The notes: generated from the letters alone by a model not told the origin. Shown: positions 31,879-41,290, numbered from the stretch's first letter. The stretch: 64,000 nucleotides of DNA from Burkholderiaceae bacterium (GCA_024235875.1 JACKLP010000004.1:197322-261321); one strand, 5' to 3'. Numbers and translations: made by a program.

Positions 31879-33268
31879 GACCAGGCCTCCGGGCGCTCGC
31901 GTGATGCTGGATGAAGGCGACGAAGCGTGCCGGCCAGTCATGGCCGGCCAGCGATCGCAGGTGGGCATAGGACGCGAGCAGATTGCCGATCACGAGTCCG
32001 TCACGCGCGCCGTCGATGCCGTGGCCCCGGGTGACGCGATAGGCATAGCGCAGGTCGGGCGGGAGGTTCTCGAGGCTCGAGTAGTGGAACTCGTGCGCCT
32101 TGATCATGCCCGCGTGCCGATTCGGCCACGGGGAATCCGCCGTTTCCTCCAGGTGCACATAGCCGCGACCGATCGGTCGTTCGTGCATCACGGTGTCGCC
32201 GGGAACGGCGCCGACCATCTCGGTCCGGCTGCCGCCCCATTGCAGCGAGCGTGACAGATACATCAGCCCGCCGCACTCGGCATAGGTCGGTAGCCCGGCG
32301 GCGATCCGCTCGCGTATGTGGCGACGCAGCCCGCGATTGGCGGAAAGCCCCGGCGCGTGGGTCTCGGGAAAGCCGCCGCCGATGAACAGGCCGTCGACCT
32401 CGGGCAGGACCGTGTCGCGCAACGGGTCGAAGGCCACGAGCGTCGCCCCGGCGTCGGCGAAGGCGTCGAGATCGTCGGGGTAATAGAAGCCGAACGCTTC
32501 GTTGCGCGCGATGGCGATCCGTGGACCCGGGGCACCGCGCGCCGGGACCCGTGATGGCTGCGGTCTCGACCCGCCCGATGCCGGCTCGCCGGCGACCCCA
32601 CGGCGCATCAGCGAATCGAGGTCGACCCCGGCGCCCACGGCCGCGCTGATGGCCGCGATGCGCTCGCAGGCCTCGGTGCTCTCGCTGCTGGGCACCAGGC
32701 CCAAGTGGCGTTCGACGATCCGGATCGATGCATCCTCGCCCAGTGCACCCAGGACCGGCACGTCGGTGTAGTCCTCGATCACGCGGCGCAGTTTCGATTC
32801 ATGCCGACTGCCGCCCACCCGATTCAGGATCACGCCCGCGATTCGAACCGCGGGGTCGAAGGCCTGGTAGCCGAGCACGAGGGGTGCCACGCCGCGTGTC
32901 GTGCCGCGTGTGTCCAGGACCAGGACCACCGGGATACCGAGAATCCGGGCCAATCCGGCGCTGCTGTCGCGGCCGTCGCTCGAAACCCCATCGTGCAGCC
33001 CCTTGTTGCCTTCCACGAGGGCGACGTCGGCGTCGCGGGCGTGATGTTCGAAGGTCTCGCGCAAGGAGGAGGGATCGCTCAGATAGGGATCCAGGTTGCG
33101 GCAGGCCCGTCCGGCGGCCGCGCCCAGCCACATCGGGTCGATGTAGTCAGGGCCCTTCTTGAACGGCTGGACGCTCAGGCCACGCTCGCGCAATGCCGCG
33201 CACAGCCCGATGCTGACGGTGGTCTTGCCCGAGGACTTATGGGCTGCGCTGAGCAGGAAGCGGCTCAT
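31856..33268 (-). CDS. dsrN: DsrN, sirohaem amidase (cobyrinate a,c-diamide synthase-like)
   Basis: 470-residue CbiA/CobB-like glutamine amidotransferase. The ATP-binding loop SAAHKSSGKTTVSIGL starts near residue 7, and KGPDYIDPMWLGAA follows near 40. The C-terminal glutaminase domain has the catalytic Cys in YAECGGLMYLS near residue 332. In Dsr systems, DsrN converts sirohaem to sirohaem amide for DsrAB. An in-frame extension to 34345 is antisense-like shadow sequence inside dsrP and is rejected; the ATG at 33268 starts MSRFLLSAAHKSSGKTT. Confidence 0.93.
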   Translation of the reverse strand: MSRFLLSAAHKSSGKTTVSIGLCAALRERGLSVQPFKKGPDYIDPMWLGAAAGRACRNLDPYLSDPSSLRETFEHHARDADVALVEGNKGLHDGVSSDGRDSSAGLARILGIPVVLVLDTRGTTRGVAPLVLGYQAFDPAVRIAGVILNRVGGSRHESKLRRVIEDYTDVPVLGALGEDASIRIVERHLGLVPSSESTEACERIAAISAAVGAGVDLDSLMRRGVAGEPASGGSRPQPSRVPARGAPGPRIAIARNEAFGFYYPDDLDAFADAGATLVAFDPLRDTVLPEVDGLFIGGGFPETHAPGLSANRGLRRHIRERIAAGLPTYAECGGLMYLSRSLQWGGSRTEMVGAVPGDTVMHERPIGRGYVHLEETADSPWPNRHAGMIKAHEFHYSSLENLPPDLRYAYRVTRGHGIDGARDGLVIGNLLASYAHLRSLAGHDWPARFVAFIQHHASARRPGHVGHRHT

Positions 33269-33300
33269 CCGGCGACGTCCGACATGGTGCGACCGAGCGT

Positions 33301-34521
33301 TCAGTCGTCGGTGCCCGTCGAGGCGGTCGGGTCGTCGGCCGGCACGAACCCGAACAGCCGAACGCCGATGATCGTGACGAGGAAGGCCGCGCCCACGCCG
33401 CCGATGCCGAGCAGCAGCTCGGGCAGGCTCGGCGTATAGGGGGAGATCGCCCCGTCGAGGAAGCTGCTCGAGACCTCGCGTCCCGGGAAGAGGTCGAGCG
33501 GATAGGCCTGCCCGCCGATGATGAACGCATACATGAACGCCAGCGCACCAAGCAAGGTGGCGCCGGCTGCGACCAGGGTGGCGCGTGCACCGCCGAAGGG
33601 TCGCAGGTAGATCAGCGCGAGCGGCAACACGCTGCCCACCAGCACGTAGCCGAGCCAGAACATGCGCGTGTAGATGCCTCCGTCGAGCAGCAGGAAGCGC
33701 TCGAATCCGTCCTGGCGCGCGAAGTAGAGGTTGGTGAGGTGGTAGACGGCCACGAAGTAGAGCGAGCCGGCAACGAAGACGCCGAGCAGGTTGCGCAACC
33801 GGCGCTGCGTGGCGACATCCAGCTCGAGCGCATTCCAGCCGTACATCGCGGTCTGGACGATGTAGAAGGCAGCCAGGCCCCAGGCAAACGACATCACGAT
33901 GAACATCGGCGCGATCACGGCCGACTGATAGGCCTGACGCGCGACCAGGAAGCCGAAGATCGATCCGGTCCCGGTGGTCAGGATCAGGCGCCAGACGAAG
34001 GCAAGCAGCCCGATTGGCTTGGAAAGCGGCGAGAAGCGCTTTTCCATCAGCATCCACAGATAGACCGCGACGATGCCGAACATGCCCGAGTACAGGAACA
34101 CGTTCCAGGCGAACACCGATTTGAAGTTGTAGTGCGTGGCCGCGACGACGAGCCGGTCCGGTCGACCGAGGTCGAGCATCAGGACCATGAGGCCGCCGGC
34201 GAGCATCGCGATGCACAGCAGTCCCGACAAGGGGGCGCGGGCCTTGTACACCGACTTTCCGAAGACGGATCCGATCGACGCCACGTTCAGCGCTCCGGAG
34301 GCCGCCACGATCAGGAACACGGCGAATACGTGTGGTAGCCCCCACACGACATGGTTGTTCATGCCGGTGACCACGTGGCCGCTGGTCTCCATGTGATGGG
34401 CGGCGCCCAGGCCGACCAGAACCACCAGCGCGCCGAGTCCGGCCAGGGCCCAGAAATGCGCGGAGCCGAAACGCGCGAGCGGCGAGTACGTCGGGATGGT
34501 GGTGTCGGTTGCGCCAGGCAT
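33301..34521 (-). CDS. dsrP: DsrP, NrfD-like quinone-interacting membrane subunit
   Basis: 406 residues with about ten transmembrane segments, of the NrfD/PsrC family. Recognisable parts are HVVTGMNNHVVWGLPHVFAVF near residue 50, LMVLMLDLGRPDRL near 110 and FAWNVFLYSG near 133. DsrP is the quinone-reactive part of the DsrMKJOP complex. The start MPGATDTTIPTYSPL at 34521 lies 4 bp after the dsrO stop; the longer frame overlaps dsrO. Electrons would move between the quinone pool and DsrO/DsrJ. Confidence 0.95.
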   Translation of the reverse strand: MPGATDTTIPTYSPLARFGSAHFWALAGLGALVVLVGLGAAHHMETSGHVVTGMNNHVVWGLPHVFAVFLIVAASGALNVASIGSVFGKSVYKARAPLSGLLCIAMLAGGLMVLMLDLGRPDRLVVAATHYNFKSVFAWNVFLYSGMFGIVAVYLWMLMEKRFSPLSKPIGLLAFVWRLILTTGTGSIFGFLVARQAYQSAVIAPMFIVMSFAWGLAAFYIVQTAMYGWNALELDVATQRRLRNLLGVFVAGSLYFVAVYHLTNLYFARQDGFERFLLLDGGIYTRMFWLGYVLVGSVLPLALIYLRPFGGARATLVAAGATLLGALAFMYAFIIGGQAYPLDLFPGREVSSSFLDGAISPYTPSLPELLLGIGGVGAAFLVTIIGVRLFGFVPADDPTASTGTDD

Positions 34522-34525
34522 TGGC

Positions 34526-35302
34526 TCAGAGTCCGTGATAGCGCACGCCGGGATCGAGTCCCAGGTCGGCGCGGATCTGCAGGGTCGCGACTTCGCGGAT
34601 GCGCTTGGCGATCGCGCTGTCGGGCGCGTTGAGGTCCCCGAACAGGATGGCGTCGTTCGGGCAGGATTCCACGCACGCGGGCTTGCGGCCACGATCGATC
34701 CGATGCACGCACATCGTGCAGCTCTCGACGCAACCCTTGCCTCGGGGCACCTGCGGGTTCTGATCGTGCACCGGCTCGTGCACGAAGCTGCGGGCCTTGT
34801 AGGGGCAGGCCATCATGCAGTAGCGGCAACCGATGCAGGTGTGACGGTCGACCAGCACGATGCCATCGGCGCGCTTGAATGAGGCGCCGGTCGGGCAGAC
34901 GTCGACGCAAGGGGGCTCGGCGCAGTGCTGGCACATCACCGGTGCGCTCACCTGCCGGCCCGTGCGCGCCTCCTTGATCTCGATCTTGCGGATCCACTGC
35001 GATTCGGTCGGCGCCGTGCTGCCGTTGCCGAAGCGGTTCTCTTCGCGACAGGCCGTCACGCATCGGTCGCAATCGCTGCGACATCGGGTGGCATCGACCA
35101 GCATGCCCCAGCGGATCGCGGGCGACGCCGGCTCGCCGGTCGGCCGGGCGGTCTGCGCGCGGGCCACCTCGAACAGCCGGATGCCCGGTGCGATCGCGAC
35201 GCCGGCGGCGAGCGCGCCACCGATCGCCAGTGCAGCGCGCCGGCCGCTGGTGGCCTTGGGCCGAACGGCCACTCGGGCGCGCAGTTTGTCCCTGTTGCTC
35301 AT
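34526..35302 (-). CDS. dsrO: DsrO, periplasmic polyferredoxin of DsrMKJOP
   Basis: 258 residues. A twin-arginine signal (SGRRAALAIGGALAAG near residue 19) targets it to the periplasm. Cysteine clusters for [4Fe-4S] centres: CRSDCDRCVTAC near 73, CQHCAEPPCVDVCPTG near 124, CIGCRYCMMACP near 156 and the CTMC...CVESCP pair near 193-213. It connects DsrJ and DsrP. The start overlaps the dsrJ stop (ATGA). Confidence 0.95.
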   Translation of the reverse strand: MSNRDKLRARVAVRPKATSGRRAALAIGGALAAGVAIAPGIRLFEVARAQTARPTGEPASPAIRWGMLVDATRCRSDCDRCVTACREENRFGNGSTAPTESQWIRKIEIKEARTGRQVSAPVMCQHCAEPPCVDVCPTGASFKRADGIVLVDRHTCIGCRYCMMACPYKARSFVHEPVHDQNPQVPRGKGCVESCTMCVHRIDRGRKPACVESCPNDAILFGDLNAPDSAIAKRIREVATLQIRADLGLDPGVRYHGL

Positions 35303-35832
35303 TTGGCGGCTCCCGAGAGCTGCGCCGGCGACGCGGTGCGCGCTTGATGGCATTCGAAGCAGTCGAGCTTCACGGCTGCGTAGGCGTGGCAACTCTGGCA
35401 GAAGCCATCGGGCGAACCCAGCACGCTGCGAATGGCCGCATCGGTCGAGCCCGATCGGGTTGCCTGCGGGGTGGCATGGCAGGCGATGCAGTCGTTGAGG
35501 CTGGCCTTGCCGCCGCGGATGCCCTGGCGCATCGTGCGGTCCCGCTGATGATGGAGCATCTTCATGTGATTGCGCCGCATCTCCTCGACCGGTGCGATGC
35601 ACTTGCGCTTACCGTCGGGGCCTCGGTCGATCTCGAGAACCGGCCTGGGAACGCGCGAGCCGGTCTGCGCGGACGAGGCGGCCGGCGCGGACGCGGCAGG
35701 CGCCGCGACGGCCAGGCCGGTGCCGCCCAACCCGTCGCCGATCGCCAGCACCACGGCGCCGACCACGGCCAGCACGGCCAAGCCGGCTCCCAGCCTGGCG
35801 AGCCAGCGCTTGCCGCGAGCGCGCGAGATCAT
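35299..35832 (-). CDS. dsrJ: DsrJ, periplasmic triheme cytochrome c
   Basis: 177 residues; an uncleaved N-terminal hydrophobic segment (LARLGAGLAVLAVVGAVVLAI) is followed by an Ala/Pro linker and three haem c sites: CIACH, CQSCH and CFECH in the last 50 residues. An upstream Cys in GKRKCIAPVEEM is the kind of residue that gives the unusual His/Cys haem ligation described for DsrJ. The ATG at 35832 follows the dsrL stop by 10 bp; a longer frame overlaps dsrL and is rejected. Confidence 0.94.
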   Translation of the reverse strand: MISRARGKRWLARLGAGLAVLAVVGAVVLAIGDGLGGTGLAVAAPAASAPAASSAQTGSRVPRPVLEIDRGPDGKRKCIAPVEEMRRNHMKMLHHQRDRTMRQGIRGGKASLNDCIACHATPQATRSGSTDAAIRSVLGSPDGFCQSCHAYAAVKLDCFECHQARTASPAQLSGAAK

Positions 35833-35842
35833 CGCACCCGCC

Positions 35843-37795
35843 TCATTCGCCCAGGCCCATCTGGATGTAGCCGGTCGGGCAGACATCGGCGCAGATGTGG
35901 CAGCCGACGCAGCGGTCGTAGTCGGTGTAGACGTAGCGGCCCGTGGTCGATTGCTTGCGCGGCGTCTTCTTGACAGCCGTCTGCGGACAATAGACCACGC
36001 AGTTGTCGCACTCGAAGCAAAGGCCGCAGCTCATGCAGCGCTTGGCCTCGGCCACCGCCTGGGCCTCGTCGAGCGCGGCGATGCGCTCCTCGAAGTTGCC
36101 CAGCGCGCTGTCGCGGTTCAGGGTCACGAAGCTGCGCTTGCGTCGCTCGTCGTAGGTGAAATGACCGAGGAAGAGCTGGTCGTGCGCGATGACGTAGCGT
36201 TCCGAGCGATTGTCGAAGTTGTGGATCGCACCGGTGCTGGAATCGGTGCCGCGAACGGGCTCGTCGATCTCGGTGAGGGGCAATCCGGTCTCGACGTACT
36301 TGCGCATCAGGTCGAACGAATGCACGTCGATCTTCGGGCGCTTGGTGGCTTCGCGACCGGCGAGGAAATCGTCGATGCCATCGGCGGCGATGGCGCCGTG
36401 GCCGATGGCGGTGGTCAGCAGATGCGGACGCAGCACATCGCCACCGGCAAACACGCCGTCCTGGCCCTGGACCCGGTAATTGCGATCGGCATTGACCGCG
36501 CCACGGCCATTGTCGAACACCTCCAGGCCCGTGAAATCGACGGCCTGCCCGATGGCCGAGACGATCAGGTCGGCCTCGATGTCTTCCTCGGAGCCTTCCT
36601 TGATCTCGATGTTGAGCTTGCCACCCGCGAGCTTGGCCTCGCACTGGGCGACGCGCAGCGCCGTGGCGCGGCCGTCGGCGCCCCGGATCACGGCCACCGG
36701 CACCAGCCCGCCGCGGATCGAGATCTCCTCGGCCTGCGCCTGTTCGATCTCGTGGCGATTCGCCTGCATCTTCTCGATCGGGAACACCGAGGTGAGCACG
36801 ACTTCGGCGCCCTGCTTCAAGGACAGGTCGGCCACGTCCTGCGCCAGGTAGCCGGCGATCGCGCCCTCGAAGTCGGTGGGCTTGGCATTCTCGATGTGGC
36901 CCAGACGGCGCGCCACCGTGGCCACGTCGATCGAGGTATCGCCGCCGCCGACCACGACGACGCGCTTGCCGACGTGGGAGAGGCGCCCGTCGTTGAAGGC
37001 GCGCAGGAAGGCTGTCGCCGTCACGACGTTCGGCGCATCGGCATCCTTGGCGGGCAGCGCGCGTCCGGACTGCGCACCCATGCCCAGGAACACGGCGTCG
37101 AAATCCTGGCGAAGCTGCTCGAGCGTGACATCGGTGCCGACCCGGCATTTCATGCGGGTCTGTACGCCCAGGTCCAGGATGCGCTGGATCTCCGCGTCGA
37201 GGATCTCGCGCGGGGTGCGAAAGCCGGGGATCCCGTAGCGCATCATGCCGCCAAGCAATTCGTGCTCGTCGAAGATCGTGACCGCATGGCCGCGTAGCGC
37301 GAGCTGGTAGGCGCACGACAGGCCCGCCGGCCCGCCACCGATCACCGCGACGGTCTTGCCGCTGCTTTGCGTCGGCTTCTCGAACCCGAGGCCGTTCGTG
37401 ATCGCCCACTCGCCCAGGAAGTGCTCGACCGAGTTGATGCCGACGTGGTCTTCGACCTCATTGCGATTGCAGCCAGTCTCGCAGGGCGCAGGACAAACCC
37501 GGCCCATCACCGACGGAAAAGGATTCGCCTCGGTCAGGCGACGCCACGCGTATTCCTGCCACGCCATGCCCGCCGGCGGCTTCTCCATGCCCCGGACCAC
37601 GTTCAGATAGCCGCGGATGTCCTCGCCGGCCGGGCAGCTCCCCTGACAGGGCGGTGTCGACTGGATGTAGGTCGGGCACTTGTGCGAATGGTCGCCGTCG
37701 AAGATCTTCTCGTGAAAGTCCTTCCAGGCCTGATCGCCGTCTTTGTAGCGGCGAAAGGTGAGCTTTTCGGTTCTGGGCTCGGGATTGGCGGACAT
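35843..37795 (-). CDS. dsrL: DsrL, cytoplasmic NAD(P)H:acceptor oxidoreductase
   Basis: 650-residue flavoprotein related to the small subunit of glutamate synthase. N-terminal Fe-S motif CQGSCPAGEDI near residue 50 and CPAPCETGC near 100. FAD site VAVIGGGPAGLSCAYQLAL near 148; NAD(P) site VVVVGGGDTSIDVA near 285. C-terminal ferredoxin domain with CMSCGLCFECDNC and CVGCHICADVCPTG. DsrL interacts with DsrAB and is essential in sulfur oxidisers; its presence marks the pathway as oxidative. GAGGAAATC precedes the ATG. Confidence 0.96.
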   Translation of the reverse strand: MSANPEPRTEKLTFRRYKDGDQAWKDFHEKIFDGDHSHKCPTYIQSTPPCQGSCPAGEDIRGYLNVVRGMEKPPAGMAWQEYAWRRLTEANPFPSVMGRVCPAPCETGCNRNEVEDHVGINSVEHFLGEWAITNGLGFEKPTQSSGKTVAVIGGGPAGLSCAYQLALRGHAVTIFDEHELLGGMMRYGIPGFRTPREILDAEIQRILDLGVQTRMKCRVGTDVTLEQLRQDFDAVFLGMGAQSGRALPAKDADAPNVVTATAFLRAFNDGRLSHVGKRVVVVGGGDTSIDVATVARRLGHIENAKPTDFEGAIAGYLAQDVADLSLKQGAEVVLTSVFPIEKMQANRHEIEQAQAEEISIRGGLVPVAVIRGADGRATALRVAQCEAKLAGGKLNIEIKEGSEEDIEADLIVSAIGQAVDFTGLEVFDNGRGAVNADRNYRVQGQDGVFAGGDVLRPHLLTTAIGHGAIAADGIDDFLAGREATKRPKIDVHSFDLMRKYVETGLPLTEIDEPVRGTDSSTGAIHNFDNRSERYVIAHDQLFLGHFTYDERRKRSFVTLNRDSALGNFEERIAALDEAQAVAEAKRCMSCGLCFECDNCVVYCPQTAVKKTPRKQSTTGRYVYTDYDRCVGCHICADVCPTGYIQMGLGE

Positions 37796-37875
37796 GATTT
37801 CCTCTTCGTTCCGGTTCGATCACACCACTCGTGCCGACGTGATGCCTGCTTCGCTGTTCGGGCTCGCGCCCGACC

Positions 37876-39417
37876 TCAGTCTTTGGCGCCGAGGCGGATC
37901 GCCGTGCTCACGAGCTGGTGCACGCCCCCGACATTGCCCATCTTGAAGCCGTAGTACGGCAGGACCTTGGTGAACTGCGCCTTGCAGATCGCGCAGATCG
38001 TCGCCATGAAATTGACGCCCTGCCCATCGGCCACCCGGCGCAGCGCCTCCATGCGTGGCAGCGCACCCTTGACCCGCAGATCGACGATCTCGTCGGTCAG
38101 CACGCCGCCGCCGCCGCCGCAACAGAACGTGCGCTCGTGCGTGGTGGCCGGATCCATCTCGACGAAGTGGTTCGCGGTGGCGCGGATGATCGCGCGCGGG
38201 ATGTCGAACTGACCGCCGGGCGCATCGCCCATGCGCGAGGCCCGGGCGACATTGCAGCTGTCGTGGAAGGTGACGATGCGATGATCGTTCGCATCCTTGT
38301 CGAGCGTGAGTGCGCCGCGCTGGATCAGGTCCCAGGTGAACTCGCAGATGTGCATCGGCTGCTTGTAGCGAGCGTCGAGCTGGCTCTGGAGCTGGACGGC
38401 GAACGGATCCTTGCCACCGGCACCGATGCCCACCAGCGTGTTCCAGAAGCTGTAGGCGACCCGCCAGGCATGCCCGCACTCGCCGACGATGATCCGCTTG
38501 ACGCCCAGTTCGAGCGCCGCCTCGCGGATGCGAAGGGCGATCTTGCGAAGATGCTCGTAGTTGCCGATGAACATGCCGAAGTTGCCGGCCTCGGACGCAT
38601 GCGAGGACAAGGTCCAGCTCACGCCGGCGGCATGGAAGACCTTGGCATAGCCGATCAGGCTCTCGACGTGCGGCTCGGCGAAGAAGTCGGCCGACGGGGT
38701 GATCAACAGGACCTCGGCGCCCTTCTGGTCCAGCGGCAACTTGACGTCGGCACCGGTTTCTTCCTTGATGTCTTCCTCGAGCCCTTCGAGGGTGTCCTCG
38801 AGTGCCGGCCCGGGCAGGCCCAGGTTGTTACCGATCCGATGCAGCTTGCCGATGATCTCGTTGGTGTACTTCTGGCCGTAGCCGACGTGGTCGAGAATCT
38901 CGCGCCCGGCCATCGTGATCTCGGCGGTATCGATGCCGTACGGACAGAAGACCGAGCAGCGCCGGCATTCCGAGCACTGGTTGTAGTAGGTGTACCACTC
39001 GTCGAGGACCTCGGGCGTGAGGTCGCGCGCGCCGACCAGCTTCGGGAACAGCTTGCCGGCCAACGTGAAATAGCGCCGGTAGACGCTGCGCATCAGGTCC
39101 TGGCGCGCGACCGGCATGTTCTTGGGGTCGGCGGTGCCCAGGAAGTAATGGCACTTGTCGGTGCACGATCCGCAGTGCACGCAGGCATCGAGGTAGACCT
39201 TCAGCGAGCGATAGCGCTCGAGCAGCGTGCCCATGTGCGCGATCGCTTTCTCGCGCACCACCTCGAAGTCCTCGTCGAGCTTGGGCGCGAAGCCCACGCC
39301 TTCCTGAATCTTTTCGTTCGCGACGTAGGGCCGCACACCGGCCATCGCATCGGGGACCAGTGCGGGAGAGGTGGGGTAGGGGCGCAGTGCCGGCGCCTTG
39401 ATCTCGGGTCCGGCCAT
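37876..39417 (-). CDS. dsrK: DsrK, HdrD-like iron-sulfur subunit of DsrMKJOP
   Basis: 513 residues. Two ferredoxin clusters, CVHCGSCTDKC near residue 78 and CSECRRCSVFCPYG near 148, are followed by CCG domains with HDSCNVARAS and CCGGGGG near 435, which bind the noncubane [4Fe-4S] centre of heterodisulfide-reductase type. DsrK acts on the DsrC trisulfide/disulfide on the cytoplasmic side. One base separates its ATG from the dsrM stop. An 80-bp gap separates it from dsrL. Confidence 0.96.
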   Translation of the reverse strand: MAGPEIKAPALRPYPTSPALVPDAMAGVRPYVANEKIQEGVGFAPKLDEDFEVVREKAIAHMGTLLERYRSLKVYLDACVHCGSCTDKCHYFLGTADPKNMPVARQDLMRSVYRRYFTLAGKLFPKLVGARDLTPEVLDEWYTYYNQCSECRRCSVFCPYGIDTAEITMAGREILDHVGYGQKYTNEIIGKLHRIGNNLGLPGPALEDTLEGLEEDIKEETGADVKLPLDQKGAEVLLITPSADFFAEPHVESLIGYAKVFHAAGVSWTLSSHASEAGNFGMFIGNYEHLRKIALRIREAALELGVKRIIVGECGHAWRVAYSFWNTLVGIGAGGKDPFAVQLQSQLDARYKQPMHICEFTWDLIQRGALTLDKDANDHRIVTFHDSCNVARASRMGDAPGGQFDIPRAIIRATANHFVEMDPATTHERTFCCGGGGGVLTDEIVDLRVKGALPRMEALRRVADGQGVNFMATICAICKAQFTKVLPYYGFKMGNVGGVHQLVSTAIRLGAKD

Positions 39418-39418
39418 C

Positions 39419-40150
39419 TCAGCGCTGCTCCATACGGGCCGCCCAATCGGCGATGTGCCGATGTTCGCGCGGATCGTCGACCTGGTTGCGCGACGGCGAG
39501 AAGAACAGGCCCGGCGCGTGCAACAGTTTCGAGAACGGGAAGATCAGCATCAGCGCCACGATCAGCGTCAGGTGCAGATACAGGATCGCGTCGCCTGGAA
39601 GCGGCTGCCAGTCGACGCGCATCAGCCCGAGGAAGAAAGCCTTCACGGCGACGATGTCGGTGTGGAAGAGGAACTTCATCGATGCGCCGCTGGCACCGAT
39701 CGCGAGCAGCAGCGCGAGCATCAGGTGATCGGACGGGGTGGAGATGTAGCGCACGCGATCGACGAACAGCCGTCGTGCCCACAGGCCGGCCAGGCCGATG
39801 ACCATGCCGAAGGCCGCGTAGGTTCCGAAGGGCTGGATGAACAACAGCCACTCGGGCACCGGTTGAACGAAATAGCGCAGGTGCCGCAGGAGCACGAGCG
39901 CGAGGCAGGCGTGGAACAGCCAACCGAACAGCCAGGTCCAGAGGCTGCCCTTGAACAGGCTTTCGAAGAACACGACCTCGCGCACCATGCGCAGGCCGAC
40001 GCCGGCGGCCGTGGTCGGCGCGGGCGTGGTCGGAATCTTGAGCGGGGCCGGCGTGCGGGCGTAGTCGAGGATCTTGACGACCACACCCGCCACGCAGACC
40101 ACCGTAGCGGCATAGAAGAGCAGTGCGAAAACCACCGTTGCTGCGGTCAT
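39419..40150 (-). CDS. dsrM: DsrM, cytochrome b membrane subunit of DsrMKJOP
   Basis: 243 residues with about five to six membrane spans, of the NarI-like cytochrome b type. Candidate haem ligands are in WLFHACLALVLLRHLRYF near residue 78 and in LYLHLTLIVALM / SKLLHAPGLFF near 190-213. It forms a quinone-linked pair with DsrK. GGAGGAG lies upstream of the ATG at 40150. dsrC is 43 bp upstream. Confidence 0.94.
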   Translation of the reverse strand: MTAATVVFALLFYAATVVCVAGVVVKILDYARTPAPLKIPTTPAPTTAAGVGLRMVREVVFFESLFKGSLWTWLFGWLFHACLALVLLRHLRYFVQPVPEWLLFIQPFGTYAAFGMVIGLAGLWARRLFVDRVRYISTPSDHLMLALLLAIGASGASMKFLFHTDIVAVKAFFLGLMRVDWQPLPGDAILYLHLTLIVALMLIFPFSKLLHAPGLFFSPSRNQVDDPREHRHIADWAARMEQR

Positions 40151-40193
40151 CGTCCTTGTCTCCTCCGTGCCGTTCGACGACCCTTCCGGGCCG

Positions 40194-40529
40194 TCAGACG
40201 CAGCCGGTCGGCTTGGGCAGGCCGGCGATCTTGCAGGCCTGCTTGGCCGGGCCGTACGGGAACAGTTCGTACAGGTAGGCGCTGTTGCCCTTCTCCGGTC
40301 CGAGCTTCTTGCCGATCGCCTTGGTCAGCACGCGAACGGCCGGCGCGATCTGGAACTCGTCGTAGTACTCGCGCAGGAAGTTCACCACCTCCCAGTGGTT
40401 CTCGTCCATGTCGATGCTCTCGGTCTTGGCGATCTCGCCCGCGACCGCCTCGTCCCAGTCGGACAGGTTGACGAGATAGCCTTCCTCGTCGGTTTCGATG
40501 GACTTGCCGTTGATTTCGATCGTGGCCAT
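40194..40529 (-). CDS. dsrC: DsrC, sulfur carrier and substrate of DsrAB
   Basis: 111 residues ending QACKIAGLPKPTGCV, with both redox cysteines Cys99 and Cys110 (C-x10-C), the requirement for trisulfide chemistry with DsrAB and DsrK. DMDENHWEVVNFLREYYDEF is the conserved helix region. GGGAG precedes the ATG. In oxidative pathways DsrC receives persulfide sulfur from DsrE and delivers it to DsrAB. It differs from the cysteine-free homologue at 22758-23090. Confidence 0.97.
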   Translation of the reverse strand: MATIEINGKSIETDEEGYLVNLSDWDEAVAGEIAKTESIDMDENHWEVVNFLREYYDEFQIAPAVRVLTKAIGKKLGPEKGNSAYLYELFPYGPAKQACKIAGLPKPTGCV

Positions 40530-40608
40530 GGACTTCTCCCGGATTTGCGTTTCGTTGACTGAAGGGGGCCTCTGGTCGGCACCCCGGTTTTCTAGGGCCT
40601 TGGACCAG

Positions 40609-40905
40609 TCAGAGCCATGACTGGCAATTCGGATGTTCGGCGACCAGGTCGACGAAGCCTTCGTAGTCTACGGTGCTCACCCCGTCGATGAGCCGGTCGG
40701 CCACGCCGCGGGCCTCGAGGTCCGGGCCCAGCGCATAGACCTTCAGGCGACTGGACATCGCGGTGATCTTCTCGGCGGCGGCATTGCCCCGGGTGGCCGC
40801 GTAGACGGCATCCTCGATCAGCAGCACGGCACCGCTGCGAGCGAAACGATCGACTGCGTCGAGCGAGTTGCTCGAGAGCGGGGAACGGTTGACGATGTGC
40901 AGCAT
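40609..40905 (-). CDS. dsrH: DsrH (TusB-like subunit of DsrEFH)
   Basis: 98 residues, MLHIVNRSPLSSNSLDAVDRF at the start and LKVYALGPDLEARGV near residue 55, matching DsrH/TusB. The A. vinosum protein has a Cys near residue 20; here that segment reads DAVDRFARSG and the only Cys is Cys94 near the C-terminus (HPNCQSWL). The active Cys of the complex is thought to be in DsrE, so function is probably kept. GAGGAG precedes the ATG. Confidence 0.93.
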   Translation of the reverse strand: MLHIVNRSPLSSNSLDAVDRFARSGAVLLIEDAVYAATRGNAAAEKITAMSSRLKVYALGPDLEARGVADRLIDGVSTVDYEGFVDLVAEHPNCQSWL

Positions 40906-40917
40906 GGTTCTCCTCGC

Positions 40918-41283
40918 TCAGAAACTCAGGACGACGTCTTGTTGTTCCATCAGTTCGGCCATGCCGGCGTCATCGAGCACGGTCACGTCGACGATCAGGT
41001 CTTCCTCGGTCAGGCCGCGCGCCTCGAGCGAAGCCTGGTCGACATAGAGCTTCTCGATGTCATAGCCGTCGAGCGCCCGGTAGGTGGGCGAGAAGTTCTT
41101 GGTCTCGATCCCCTTGGTGACCATGCCGCGCTTGAGCTGGTAGACGCCGTCGTCGACGAACACCAGCGAGACGTCCTGGTCGAAGGCCGCCGTGATCAGG
41201 ACCACCTCGAGCGACTCGAGCGCATAGATGGTGCCGTGCGGCGCCTTGCGGTTCACGAACATGAATTTCTTCTGTATCGACAT
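40918..41283 (-). CDS. dsrF: DsrF (TusC-like subunit of DsrEFH)
   Basis: 121 residues, KKFMFVNRKAPHGTIYALESLEV at the start and VSLVFVDDGVYQLKRG near residue 38. It has no cysteine, as expected for the structural subunit of the hexameric DsrEFH sulfurtransferase. Seven bases separate its start from the dsrE stop and twelve its stop from dsrH. Confidence 0.95.
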   Translation of the reverse strand: MSIQKKFMFVNRKAPHGTIYALESLEVVLITAAFDQDVSLVFVDDGVYQLKRGMVTKGIETKNFSPTYRALDGYDIEKLYVDQASLEARGLTEEDLIVDVTVLDDAGMAELMEQQDVVLSF

Positions 41284-41290
41284 CTCGCCC

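Noticed and set aside
31856..34345. 829-residue protein with dsrN as its C-terminal part
   Set aside because: The extension lies inside dsrP in another frame; DsrN length and start fit the ATG at 33268.
35570..39801. Long plus-strand frames opposite dsrJ, dsrL and dsrK
   Set aside because: Shadows of the Dsr genes; no motifs, and composition dominated by Arg, Val, Asp and His repeats.
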